Assembly: GCF_001586165.1 (NCBI RefSeq)
Contig: NZ_CP014608.1
Coordinates: 4,216,001 to 4,280,000 of the forward strand
Origin: Obesumbacterium proteus
Lineage (GTDB): Bacteria > Pseudomonadota > Gammaproteobacteria > Enterobacterales > Enterobacteriaceae
Direction of reading: 5' to 3'
Length of the DNA stretch: 64,000 nt
The notes under the pieces are model-generated. The model did no database searches. It worked only from the letters and a program-made list of their open reading frames with translations, and was not told the DNA's origin. Shown here in pieces: positions 8,976 to 17,422 of the stretch. The translations under genes and the position numbers were made by a program. Each line of letters starts with the position of its first letter. The first letter of the stretch is position 1.

Positions 8976-9151
8976 GCCGCCAGCAAGGATGCTGGTGGCA
9001 GGTTGAGGGCGCACAGGACGTGCGCTCCGAGACCGGTCGGACAAACAACTCGGTAAAAAGCGCGAGAGTCGAGAGGTTGCGCGCCAGCAACCTTTCGTCG
9101 GACGCCTGAACCAGCATTTTCATGGAAACCCAAATGCTAATTGGCGTCCGA
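8976..9151. repeat. Multi-hairpin structured element between yajR and yajQ
   Basis: A GC-rich segment of about 175 bases packed with inverted repeats. Hairpin 1 is 8976-8985 with 8990-8999 (10 bp, one G-T wobble, loop AGGA). Hairpin 2 is GCGCAC 9009-9014 with 9020-9025. GACCGGTC at 9031-9038 is self-complementary. Hairpin 3 is AGGTTGC 9074-9080 with 9087-9093. A 9-bp arm TCGGACGCC 9098-9106 pairs with 9143-9151 and encloses a nested AGCATTT/AAATGCT stem (9113-9119 with 9132-9138). Reading frames through it look artefactual. It could be a transposon-derived intergenic repeat or a non-coding RNA. Confidence 0.55.
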
Positions 9152-9193
9152 AACCTTACGCGATTCTACAAACCTTACGCCTAAAACAATTTG

Positions 9194-9685
9194 TTAATCG
9201 CGGAAGTTATTAAACTGGAATGGTTGTCCCAATTCGGCACCGCGAATAAGCGCCATCACGCCCTGCAAATCATCACGTGATTTACCCGTTACACGCACTT
9301 GTTCACCCTGAACCTGCGCCTGCACTTTCAGCTTGCTGTCTTTAATCAGCTTAATGACTTTTTTCGCCATCGCGCTATCAATACCTTTTTTCAGCGTGGC
9401 TTCAATGCTGTACGTTTTACCGCTGTGTTCGATCTGCTCAGGGATCTCTAATGCAGCACCATCGATGCCACGTTTCGCCAGTTTTTCGCGCATAATATCC
9501 ACGAGCTGGTTAACTTGGAAATCAGAGACGCTGGAGATTTTGATACTTTCATTTTTCTCATTCAGCTCAAAGCTGGCTTCAACGTTGCGAAAATCCCAAC
9601 GAGTTCCTAGCTCACGTGAAGCGTTCTCTACGGCGTTACGAACTTCTTGAATATCAATTTCAGAAACGATATCGAATGAAGGCAT
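9194..9685 (-). CDS. yajQ: YajQ family nucleotide-binding protein
   Basis: A 163-residue cytoplasmic protein of the UPF0234/YajQ family. It has two ferredoxin-like halves and opens with the invariant MPSFDIVSEIDIQEVRNAV. Family members bind nucleotides; in Xanthomonas and Pseudomonas, homologues bind cyclic di-GMP and act as transcriptional co-regulators. The pattern GTRWDFRNVEASFELNEK is diagnostic. It is divergent from panE as in E. coli. AGGAGA lies a few bases before its ATG. Confidence 0.95.
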   Translation of the reverse strand: MPSFDIVSEIDIQEVRNAVENASRELGTRWDFRNVEASFELNEKNESIKISSVSDFQVNQLVDIMREKLAKRGIDGAALEIPEQIEHSGKTYSIEATLKKGIDSAMAKKVIKLIKDSKLKVQAQVQGEQVRVTGKSRDDLQGVMALIRGAELGQPFQFNNFRD

Positions 9686-9872
9686 GTTAAATCTCCTCTC
9701 GGTTGAATGCCGAGCATAATAGCGGCTTCCTCCGGCGATGCAAGACCAGCCACAGTCCTTACACCATAACCGATGCTTCTCACTGCGATCTGCGTCATAA
9801 AAGTTTATACTGATTAGATTGAATATTTCTGCTTTGCGCGCAAATCGCCTGATGTATCGGGAAGGAGGCCAA

Positions 9873-10787
9873 ATGAAAATAACAGTTCTTGGTTGCGGGG
9901 CGCTAGGGCAGCTATGGTTATCGGCATTAGAACAAGCTGGGCACGATGTTCAAGGCTGGTTACGCGTACCTCAGCCCTATTGTCCAGTGAACATCATCCA
10001 ACTTAACGGACAGTCATACAATAAAAACCTAGCGGCGAACGATCCTCTACATTTAGCGGAAAGCCAAATCTTATTAGTGACGCTAAAAGCGTGGCAGGTT
10101 TATAACGGTCTGGTTCCACTGCTGGCGAAAATTCCGCCTCACTGCCGAATTATCCTGCTACATAATGGGATGGGCAGTCAGGATGAGTTTCCAAACCTGA
10201 TTGAACAGCCCCTGTTTCAAGGGGTAACCACCCACGCGGCGCGCCGTGATGGCAATACGATTATCCACATTGCCGCGGGCACGACACATATCGGCCCAAC
10301 GAACTCAGCGGCTATTGGGCAAAGCAACATTGCTGAAGTCTTGCATCAGGCACTTCCTGATGTGGCTTGGCATGACAATATCATGCCCGCTATCTGGAAA
10401 AAATTAGCCGTTAACTGCGTCATTAATCCATTGTCAGTTATCTATAACTGCCGCAACGGCGATCTGCAAAAATACATGCCGCACGTAGAAGCCATCGTTC
10501 GAGAAATCTCTGAGGTGATGGAAGCTGAAGGATATCGAACATCCCCCGAAAGCTTGCTGCATTACGTAACCAACGTGATGTGCATGACCGCCGATAATTA
10601 CTCTTCTATGTACCAAGACGTGCAGGCACAGCGCCATACTGAAATTGATTACATCACTGGCTATCTGCTCAGGGCGGCGCGCAAGCATGGACTTAGCGTC
10701 ACTGAGAATGCCCATATTTTTGAAACCATTAAACGAAAGGAACAAACCTATGAGCGCATCGGCTCTGGTGTGTCTGGCTCCTGGTAG
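9873..10787 (+). CDS. panE: 2-dehydropantoate 2-reductase (ketopantoate reductase)
   Basis: NADPH-dependent reduction of ketopantoate to pantoate in the pathway to vitamin B5 and coenzyme A. The Rossmann motif GCGALGQLW is at residues 7-15, and the C-terminal helical domain contains the catalytic-lysine region IWKKLAVNCVINPLS. The frame is open further upstream, but the ATG at 9873 is chosen. It is preceded by a strong ribosome binding site GAAGGAGG (9861-9868) and gives 304 residues, near E. coli PanE (303). Its 3' end overlaps yajL by 38 bases. Confidence 0.95.
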   Translation: MKITVLGCGALGQLWLSALEQAGHDVQGWLRVPQPYCPVNIIQLNGQSYNKNLAANDPLHLAESQILLVTLKAWQVYNGLVPLLAKIPPHCRIILLHNGMGSQDEFPNLIEQPLFQGVTTHAARRDGNTIIHIAAGTTHIGPTNSAAIGQSNIAEVLHQALPDVAWHDNIMPAIWKKLAVNCVINPLSVIYNCRNGDLQKYMPHVEAIVREISEVMEAEGYRTSPESLLHYVTNVMCMTADNYSSMYQDVQAQRHTEIDYITGYLLRAARKHGLSVTENAHIFETIKRKEQTYERIGSGVSGSW

Positions 10788-11343
10788 CGAAGAAACCGAA
10801 GCAGTAACGACCATTGATTTGCTTGTTCGCGCGGGCATTAAAGTCACAACGGCAAGTGCGGCCAGCGATGGCGAATTAGTGATAACCTGTTCACGCGGCG
10901 TAAAGCTGTTAGCGGATAAACCGCTGGTTCAGGTTGCCGATGAGTCTTATGACGTGATTGTTTTACCCGGTGGAATGGAAGGTGCCGAGTGTTTTCGAGA
11001 CAGTGAATTAGTCGTTGAGAAAGTACGCCAAATGCACCTTGAAGGAAAACTGGTCGCCGCAATCTGCGCAGCTCCGGCATTAGTATTGGCTCACCACAAA
11101 CTATTCCCAATTGGGAATATCACCTGTTTCCCAACGCTAAAAGACCAGATTCCCGAAAATCAGTGGATCGACAAACGCGCTTACTTCGATGAACGCGTTA
11201 ACCTGTTAACCAGTCAAGGGCCGGGAACCAGTATCGACTTTGCACTAAAAATTATCGACGTACTTTTAGGCAAAGAAAAAGCCGCCGAAGTGGCAGCCCA
11301 GTTAATTCCCGCATCGGGGATCTATGACTATCAGGAGTGGTAA
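10750..11343 (+). CDS. yajL: DJ-1/PfpI family protein YajL
   Basis: A 197-residue protein of the DJ-1/ThiJ/PfpI superfamily. E. coli YajL protects thiol proteins during oxidative stress and is reported as a protein deglycase and chaperone. The reactive cysteine lies in the nucleophile elbow AAICAAPALVLAHH (about residue 106), and the conserved Glu is in SEETEAVTTID. The ATG at 10750 lies inside the panE 3' end and is preceded by AAAGGA; the longer open frame is not used because it lacks family similarity. Translation is probably coupled to panE. Confidence 0.95.
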   Translation: MSASALVCLAPGSEETEAVTTIDLLVRAGIKVTTASAASDGELVITCSRGVKLLADKPLVQVADESYDVIVLPGGMEGAECFRDSELVVEKVRQMHLEGKLVAAICAAPALVLAHHKLFPIGNITCFPTLKDQIPENQWIDKRAYFDERVNLLTSQGPGTSIDFALKIIDVLLGKEKAAEVAAQLIPASGIYDYQEW

Positions 11344-11352
11344 TCCAGACAT

Positions 11353-11480
11353 CTTGCCAAGCGTATAATCTGCGTTAGCGGCGAAGTCAGTTTGAGCTCG
11401 GCCAGCGCACAGCAACCGGAGCGTACATTCAGTACGTGAGGATTGCGAGCACTGCCCGAGTTCAAAATGGCAAGCAAGCT
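11353..11480. repeat. Imperfect palindromic intergenic repeat between yajL and thiI
   Basis: Arms at about 11391-11408 and 11447-11466 pair in 15 of 18 positions and enclose a second stem CGTAC/GTACG around 11422-11436. Outer words CTTGCCA and TGGCAAG also pair. The long imperfect palindrome sits between two convergent genes, as the known enterobacterial intergenic repeats do. It could serve as a bidirectional terminator. I recall similar sequences in other Enterobacterales but cannot name the family with certainty. Confidence 0.6.
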
Positions 11481-11486
11481 AGCAGA

Positions 11487-12935
11487 TTACGGGCGATACA
11501 CCTTAACGTTGTTAAACCCTTGCTCTTTCAGATACAACGCCTGCAAACGGCTCATCACGCCACGATCGCAGTACAACACATAGTTGCGGTTTTGATCGAG
11601 ATCGCCAAACTGGGTCGCCAGTTTGTAGAATGGCAGGCTTTTCACTTCTAGCCCTTCAATCTTCAGCGGTTTGTCTTCTTGTTCGTCGTTAGAACGGATA
11701 TCTAGAACTACTTCGTCACCGCTTAATGCATCAACGATTTCAACTTCAATAACCTGCTCGCTGGTTTGCTGGGCAATTTCACGGATATCCATGTTTTGCG
11801 CTTCGGCCACCACACGCTCAAGAATGTCGAAATCGAAGTTTTCTTCTTCGGCTTCAATCTTAGACTTCACGGCTTTTACGGTTGGGCTTTTTGAAATCAC
11901 GCCGCAGAATTCAGGCATGGTTTTCGCAAAATCTTCAGTCCCAATTTCACGTGCCATATCAATGATATGTTCTTTATCGTGCGAAATCAGTGGGCGCAGG
12001 ATCAGCGTGTCTGTCACGCCGTCAATCAAACGCAAATTGGTCAGCGTTTGGCTTGAAACTTGGCCCAGTGCTTCACCGGTGACCAAAGCCTGAACGCCAT
12101 AACGTTCTGCCACTTTCGACGCCGCGCGCATCATCATGCGCTTGAGGATAACGCCCATCTGGCCATCATCGACTTTCTCCAAAATCTCACCCACCACCGG
12201 GGCAAAATCGATGGCAACAAAGCGCACGCGATGAGAGCTACCAAAGCGATTCCACAGGTAATGAGCGACTTGTTTGACGCCAATTTCGTGCGCGGAACCG
12301 CCCAGATTGAAGAAACAGTAATGTACGCGGCAACCACGGCGCATCAGCATATAGCTGGAAACACCGGAATCGAAACCGCCGGAAATCAGCGACAGCACGT
12401 CTTCCTGCGTACCGATTGGGTAGCCACCTAAGCCTTCGTAGCGGCCTTTAATCAGCAGCAGGCGGTCGTCTTCAATTTCCAGATGAACGGTCACCTGAGG
12501 ATGGGACAGTTTAACCTTCGCACTTTCAATATGCTGATTCAGACCGCCGCCGACGTAACGTTCAACTTCAATCGACGTAAAATCATGCTTACCACGACGT
12601 TTAACACGCACGCAGAAGGTTTTGCCTTCCAGCTTGTCACGGTACATTTCGAGCGTTTGCTCAAAGATGTTGTGCATATCGGTGTAAGGGCAGTCATCAA
12701 CTTCTAAAATGTGATGGATCCCAGGGATTCGCGTTAAAGCGTCACGAACCTGCTCGGTGCGGCTTTCATCTTTAGCGCGAACTTCGATATGATCCCAATG
12801 GCGTACAATAGCCACTTCATCAATTTGTTTTTTCAGAACGTTGCGAATGTTCCCGGACAGGATCTTAATAAAGCGCAAACGCACTGATTGGCTTTTGATA
12901 GTAATTTCTGGGAATAATTTAATGATAAACTTCAT
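11487..12935 (-). CDS. thiI: tRNA 4-thiouridine sulfurtransferase ThiI
   Basis: Adenylates U8 of tRNA and transfers sulfur to make 4-thiouridine; it also passes sulfur to ThiS for thiamine thiazole synthesis. It is 482 residues, the E. coli length. Order: N-terminal ferredoxin-like and THUMP domains (about 1-165), a PP-loop ATPase with SGGFDSG (about 184-190), and a C-terminal rhodanese domain. The persulfide cysteine lies in LYCDRGVMS, at residue 456 as in E. coli. It is convergent with yajL and divergent from xseB. Confidence 0.97.
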   Translation of the reverse strand: MKFIIKLFPEITIKSQSVRLRFIKILSGNIRNVLKKQIDEVAIVRHWDHIEVRAKDESRTEQVRDALTRIPGIHHILEVDDCPYTDMHNIFEQTLEMYRDKLEGKTFCVRVKRRGKHDFTSIEVERYVGGGLNQHIESAKVKLSHPQVTVHLEIEDDRLLLIKGRYEGLGGYPIGTQEDVLSLISGGFDSGVSSYMLMRRGCRVHYCFFNLGGSAHEIGVKQVAHYLWNRFGSSHRVRFVAIDFAPVVGEILEKVDDGQMGVILKRMMMRAASKVAERYGVQALVTGEALGQVSSQTLTNLRLIDGVTDTLILRPLISHDKEHIIDMAREIGTEDFAKTMPEFCGVISKSPTVKAVKSKIEAEEENFDFDILERVVAEAQNMDIREIAQQTSEQVIEVEIVDALSGDEVVLDIRSNDEQEDKPLKIEGLEVKSLPFYKLATQFGDLDQNRNYVLYCDRGVMSRLQALYLKEQGFNNVKVYRP

Positions 12936-13194
12936 GATGGCAGTGGCTATTTCGTCGTGATTTACGTTAAAAGGGCTTACACTGCATGCTTAGAAATTGA
13001 GGACGCAATGTACAAGGCGCGCAGTATAGCACTAACTTGCTCACTGGCGCACTGAACCTCATCTCACGAGTTTAAAATCCGTAATTTGCCAAGTCCTACA
13101 GACTCCGGTAACGTGGCAAAAAATTCTGTCACTCCATCGCAGAACCGCTATTTATTGCAGAACACCATTACAGAACAGCGAAGATAAGACGACT

Positions 13195-13437
13195 ATGGCA
13201 AAAAAAGCACCCGCCGCGCCTAGCTTTGAACAAGCTCTGAGCGAACTAGAACAGATTGTGACTCATTTAGAATCTGGCGAACTGCCATTAGAAGACGCGC
13301 TCAATGAGTTCGAACGTGGCGTTCAACTTGCTCGTCTTGGCCAACAGACGCTGCAACAGGCTGAACAGCGCGTACAGATCCTACTCAATGACGATAAGGA
13401 CGCCCCTTTATCCCCTTTTAACGCGGATCAAGAATAA
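13195..13437 (+). CDS. xseB: Exodeoxyribonuclease VII small subunit
   Basis: An 80-residue helical protein, the small subunit that binds XseA to form exonuclease VII, a single-strand DNA exonuclease. The family pattern FEQALSELEQIVTHLESGELPLEDALNEFERGVQL is present over residues 10-44. It is the first gene of the xseB-ispA-dxs cluster, with 3 bases between its stop and the ispA ATG. About 260 bases upstream are shared with the divergent thiI and hold both promoters, which I could not place securely. Confidence 0.96.
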   Translation: MAKKAPAAPSFEQALSELEQIVTHLESGELPLEDALNEFERGVQLARLGQQTLQQAEQRVQILLNDDKDAPLSPFNADQE

Positions 13438-13440
13438 AAC

Positions 13441-14346
13441 ATGGTTGTTTTTGAACAGTTACTCAAAACCTATCATCAACGCGCCGATGCCGCGTTAATA
13501 CACTATATTGACCCACTGCCCTTTTCTGATGGACAGCTGGTTGCTGCAATGCGCTATGGCGCGCTGCTCGGCGGCAAACGGCTGCGCCCTTTCTTGGTGT
13601 ATGCCACCGGCGAAATGTTTGGCCTTTCGTTAGATAATCTGGACGCTCCAGCTGCGGCCGTTGAATGCATTCACGCCTATTCGCTGATGCATGACGATTT
13701 GCCCGCGATGGACGACGATAATCTTCGTCGCGGCCAGCCCACCAGCCATATTAAATTTGGTGAAGCCCACGCGATTTTAGCCGGCGATGCGCTGCAAACG
13801 CTGGCATTCTCCATTTTGGCCGATAGCCCGATGCCTGCGGTTGCCGTGACCGATAGATTGGCGATGCTTAGCGAACTGGCGCAGGCCAGCGGCGTGGCAG
13901 GCATGTGTGGTGGCCAAGCGTTAGATTTGGAAGCCGAAGGCAAACGCGTTGATTTGCAGGCGCTTGAGCAAATTCACAGTCACAAAACGGGTGCATTAAT
14001 CCGCTGCGCGATTCGAATGGGGGCTTTGGCCGCGGGTGAAGCCGGACGCGCCGCGCTGCCGCTGTTAGATCGCTATGCTCACGCCATCGGGCTTGCATTC
14101 CAAGTACAAGACGACATTTTAGATGTTATCGGCGACAGCGCTAAAACGGGTAAACCTCAGGGTTCAGATCAAGAATTAGAGAAAAGTACTTACCCTGCAT
14201 TGCTCGGCCTCGAACAGGCCCAAAATAAAGCGCTCGATCTGTACAAAGATGCAATACATGTTCTTGAAGAGCTTGAGCAACACCACAGCATTGATACTCT
14301 GGCATTAAAATCCTTAGCCAGTTTCATCATTGAGCGCGATAATTAA
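13441..14346 (+). CDS. ispA: (2E,6E)-farnesyl diphosphate synthase
   Basis: Condenses isopentenyl diphosphate with dimethylallyl and then geranyl diphosphate to make farnesyl diphosphate. It has 301 residues (E. coli IspA 299). The first aspartate-rich motif is DDLPAMD near residue 84 and the second is DDILD near 223. The GGKRLRPFL motif binds isopentenyl diphosphate. It lies between xseB and dxs, so the enzyme making the first isoprenoid precursor and the enzyme making farnesyl diphosphate are neighbours. Confidence 0.97.
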   Translation: MVVFEQLLKTYHQRADAALIHYIDPLPFSDGQLVAAMRYGALLGGKRLRPFLVYATGEMFGLSLDNLDAPAAAVECIHAYSLMHDDLPAMDDDNLRRGQPTSHIKFGEAHAILAGDALQTLAFSILADSPMPAVAVTDRLAMLSELAQASGVAGMCGGQALDLEAEGKRVDLQALEQIHSHKTGALIRCAIRMGALAAGEAGRAALPLLDRYAHAIGLAFQVQDDILDVIGDSAKTGKPQGSDQELEKSTYPALLGLEQAQNKALDLYKDAIHVLEELEQHHSIDTLALKSLASFIIERDN

Positions 14347-14403
14347 ACCAATAAAAATAGAAACCGCCCTTCGTGCACATTAAAACGCCGATGGGTTGGA
14401 GTC

Positions 14404-14481
14404 TATACCCTAAGTAATCCGAGTTGCAGTCAGGCCAACACCTTAGACAACGCATCTGCAGCTCGAAGTATGCCGGGTATA
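14404..14481. repeat. Short ERIC element with internal deletion
   Basis: The segment begins TATACCCTAAGTAATCCGAG and ends GCTCGAAGTATGCCGGGTAT plus A, matching the two ends of the enterobacterial repetitive intergenic consensus as I remember it. A full ERIC is about 127 bases; this copy is 78, and the conserved core (the part used for ERIC-PCR primers) is missing. The ends form inverted repeats (CTGCAGCTCGAAGTATG against the GAGTTGCAG side). It lies between ispA and dxs and would be transcribed with them. Confidence 0.75.
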
Positions 14482-14514
14482 TATTGAAAAATGTAATTCA
14501 GACATGAGCCGCTA

Positions 14515-16380
14515 ATGAGTTTTGATATAGCCAAATACCCGACACTCGCACTGGTTGAAGACCCTAACGATCTTCGCCTACTGCCGAAAGAAAGCCTGCC
14601 AAAGCTGTGCGACGAACTCCGTCAGTATCTGCTCAATAGCGTTAGCCGCTCTAGCGGACACTTTGCCTCAGGGCTAGGAACCGTAGAACTCACGGTCGCG
14701 CTGCACTATATCTATAACACCCCATTTGATTCACTGATTTGGGATGTCGGCCATCAGGCGTATCCGCATAAGATCCTGACCGGGCGCCGCGATCGCATTG
14801 CAACCATCCGCCAAAAAGGCGGTTTGCATCCGTTCCCATGGCGCGATGAAAGTGAGTACGACGTGCTCAGCGTGGGCCACTCTTCGACATCCATCAGTGC
14901 TGGATTGGGGATGGCCGTTGCCGCCGAGCGTGAAGGCAAAAATCGTCGCACGGTTTGTGTGATTGGTGATGGTGCCATCACGGCGGGTATGGCTTTTGAA
15001 GCCATGAACCACGCAGGTGATATCAAAGCGGACATGCTCGTTATTCTGAATGATAACGAAATGTCGATCTCCGAGAACGTGGGCGCGTTGAATAATCATC
15101 TAGCCCAATTGCTTTCCGGCAAACTCTATTCCAGCCTGCGTGAAGGCGGGAAAAAGGTGCTCTCAGGCTTACCGCCAATCAAAGAGCTGGTAAAACGTAC
15201 CGAAGAACACCTTAAAGGCATGGTTGTTCCTGGAACCTTATTCGAAGAGCTCGGTTTCAACTACATTGGCCCCGTTGATGGGCATGATGTGCAAGGCTTG
15301 GCCGCCACGCTAAAAAATATGCGTGATTTAAAAGGCCCACAGCTGCTGCATATTATGACCAAAAAAGGCAAAGGCTATGCCCCTGCCGAAAAGGATCCGA
15401 TCAGTTGGCACGCGGTACCTAAATTCGATCCAGCCAGCGGAACCTTGCCCAAAAACGCCGGTGGTTTACCCACTTATTCCAAAATATTTGGCGATTGGCT
15501 GTGTGAAACGGCGCTTGATGACAGCAAATTGATGGCAGTCACACCAGCCATGCGCGAAGGTTCTGGCATGGTGCGATTCTCCAAAGAATACCCGCAGCAA
15601 TACTTTGACGTTGCTATTGCCGAACAGCACGCCGTGACATTCGCCGCTGGCTTAGCCATTGGTGGCTATAAACCGGTTGTTGCCATTTATTCCACGTTCC
15701 TGCAGCGTGCCTATGACCAAGTCATTCACGACGTGGCGCTGCAAAAACTGCCGGTGATGTTTGCTATCGATCGCAGCGGCATCGTAGGTGCCGACGGGCA
15801 AACGCATCAGGGCGCCTTTGATATCTCATTCCTGCGCTGCATCCCTAACATGGTCATCATGACGCCAAGTGATGAAAACGAATGCCGCCAAATGCTGCAT
15901 ACCGGACATCAATATCAGGATGGCCCAACGGCAGTACGCTACCCACGTGGCTCAGGTACCGGCGCTACGTTAGAGCCTTTAGCCTGTCTGCCGATTGGCA
16001 AAGGCATTGTTCGTCGTCAAGGCGAGAAGATCGCCATACTAAACTTCGGCACGCTGATGCCAGATGCCTTAGTCGCCGCCGAACAGTTAAATGCCACCGT
16101 TGCTGACATGCGCTTTGTTAAGCCACTCGATGAAGCATTGGTATTGGAACTGGCCGCCACGCACGACGTACTGGTGACGCTAGAAGAAAACGCTATTATG
16201 GGCGGTGCTGGCAGCGGCGTGAATGAACTGCTGATGGCGAAACGTAAGCTCGTTCCTGTGCTTAACCTTGGCTTACCGGATAAATTTATCCCACAGGGAA
16301 CTCAGGCTGAAGCCTTGCATGAAATCGAGCTAGATTCAGCAGGCATCGTTAACCAGATCTCGCGCTGGTTACAAGACTAA
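14515..16380 (+). CDS. dxs: 1-deoxy-D-xylulose-5-phosphate synthase
   Basis: Thiamine-diphosphate enzyme condensing pyruvate and glyceraldehyde 3-phosphate, the entry step of the MEP isoprenoid pathway and a source for thiamine and pyridoxine. It is 621 residues against 620 in E. coli. The His of SSGHFASGLG near residue 49 and the ThDP-binding motif GDGAITAGMAFEAMNHAG (about 152-170) are present. The catalytic Glu region is DVAIAEQHAVTFAAG. In the transketolase C-domain, ALVLELAATHDVLVTLEENA is typical. It ends 32 bases before a perfect terminator, beyond which the T6SS island begins. Confidence 0.98.
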   Translation: MSFDIAKYPTLALVEDPNDLRLLPKESLPKLCDELRQYLLNSVSRSSGHFASGLGTVELTVALHYIYNTPFDSLIWDVGHQAYPHKILTGRRDRIATIRQKGGLHPFPWRDESEYDVLSVGHSSTSISAGLGMAVAAEREGKNRRTVCVIGDGAITAGMAFEAMNHAGDIKADMLVILNDNEMSISENVGALNNHLAQLLSGKLYSSLREGGKKVLSGLPPIKELVKRTEEHLKGMVVPGTLFEELGFNYIGPVDGHDVQGLAATLKNMRDLKGPQLLHIMTKKGKGYAPAEKDPISWHAVPKFDPASGTLPKNAGGLPTYSKIFGDWLCETALDDSKLMAVTPAMREGSGMVRFSKEYPQQYFDVAIAEQHAVTFAAGLAIGGYKPVVAIYSTFLQRAYDQVIHDVALQKLPVMFAIDRSGIVGADGQTHQGAFDISFLRCIPNMVIMTPSDENECRQMLHTGHQYQDGPTAVRYPRGSGTGATLEPLACLPIGKGIVRRQGEKIAILNFGTLMPDALVAAEQLNATVADMRFVKPLDEALVLELAATHDVLVTLEENAIMGGAGSGVNELLMAKRKLVPVLNLGLPDKFIPQGTQAEALHEIELDSAGIVNQISRWLQD

Positions 16381-16411
16381 ATCTCTTCCTAAATAACAAA
16401 GTTACCAATAA

Positions 16412-16442
16412 CAAAGCTACCTTTCGGTAGCTTTGATTTTTT
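16412..16442 (+). terminator. Rho-independent terminator of xseB-ispA-dxs
   Basis: A perfect 10-bp stem CAAAGCTACC/GGTAGCTTTG with tetraloop TTTC is followed by ATTTTTT. It lies 31 bases after the dxs stop. It may also act on the opposing hcp transcript. Confidence 0.95.
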
Positions 16443-16469
16443 ATGCTTACCACACAAGCTAAGCCAATA

Positions 16470-16988
16470 TTAAGACTCGCTTGGCGCACGCCAGTCATCG
16501 GCACCAGAAGTACCGGAAACGGTATGTTCCCAAGTAATTTTACGGTATGCCAAAGACACTTTAACTAGCTGAGTGAATTCCGCTTTTACGGCATCTTGGC
16601 AATGTGGCATATGGCAATCAATATCAACGATAGTGGCATCATCCAGAATGGTTGAGAAGAAGTGCTCTTGTTTCCCCTCAATGGAGGTGCGATACCATTT
16701 CAGCTCAACTTTCGGCAACATTTCACCTGAAGCTAATGCGTTATATAACAAAGGCACAGCTTTGTTCAATGCAACGGTAAAACGAAACGGCTTATGAACA
16801 CGCTGACCAGAAGGCTGACCTGATTGCGGATCGGTTGGCACAGTCACAATGTGTTCAAATTCCTGCACCAGCATTTGGTCTTCATGGCCCTGAACGTAAA
16901 TATTACCCACAGAATCAGAAGTGAATGCGCCAGACGTAATATTTCCCTGAGTTTTACCTTGGATGGCGATATAACATGGAGTAGGCAT
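16470..16988 (-). CDS. hcp: T6SS inner tube protein Hcp (TssD)
   Basis: Forms hexameric rings that stack into the inner tube of the T6SS and is expelled on firing. The 172-residue sequence shows the Hcp family start MPTPCYIAIQGKTQGNITSG, then VPTDPQSGQPSGQRVHKPF and the C-terminal AYRKITWEHTVSGTSGADDW. It is the last gene of the leftward T6SS island and is separated from the RidA-like gene by 434 bases, so it probably has its own promoter. Its end faces dxs across the shared terminator region. Confidence 0.96.
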   Translation of the reverse strand: MPTPCYIAIQGKTQGNITSGAFTSDSVGNIYVQGHEDQMLVQEFEHIVTVPTDPQSGQPSGQRVHKPFRFTVALNKAVPLLYNALASGEMLPKVELKWYRTSIEGKQEHFFSTILDDATIVDIDCHMPHCQDAVKAEFTQLVKVSLAYRKITWEHTVSGTSGADDWRAPSES

Positions 16989-17422
16989 TGCAATATCCTT
17001 ATAAATAAACCGAGCTAAGTTAAAAGAGATGTTCCTTAAAAGAAAAAGAGAAGTGCATCTTTTTCTATCTCCATGCTATCTGTCTCTCTGAGAAATTTGT
17101 TTCCAACCATCAAAACGAATGTAAGCAGATATAAATCGCACCTTTCATAAACTAGAAAAAAGCTTCCATTCTGGTTATTTCAATTGGGAAAGGCCAAATA
17201 AGCAGATTAATCAGCCACAAAATCCGTGCGCTACGTTTTTTCTATAACGGAGATAAAAAACATCCTTCCACCAATAGATGGAATTACATGACCTAAGAGT
17301 TTTGTCTTTTGAATACAGCATGCGCTCGCCCTTTACAGAGCGAGGCTTCATTGAAATAAGGTATTAAGAGACTGCATTCCGAACCACTTAATTAAAGCCA
17401 TCTATTCGGATGAGGAAAGGTA
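16989..17422. other. AT-rich region upstream of hcp without a gene
   Basis: No credible coding frame on either strand. The region should contain the hcp promoter and leader. AAGGAT lies before the hcp ATG as a ribosome binding site. I looked for the GG-N10-GC pattern of sigma-54 promoters, which control hcp in Vibrio cholerae, and found no match by eye. Confidence 0.5.

Noticed and set aside
8930..9133. Short frames across the yajR-yajQ gap
   Set aside because: They fall in the hairpin element, share no similarity with known proteins, and are present on overlapping frames, which is typical of inverted repeats.
16989..17422. Sigma-54 promoter for hcp
   Set aside because: No GG-N10-GC pair with suitable flanks was found; the nearest match (GC..CC near 17200) has the wrong spacing.
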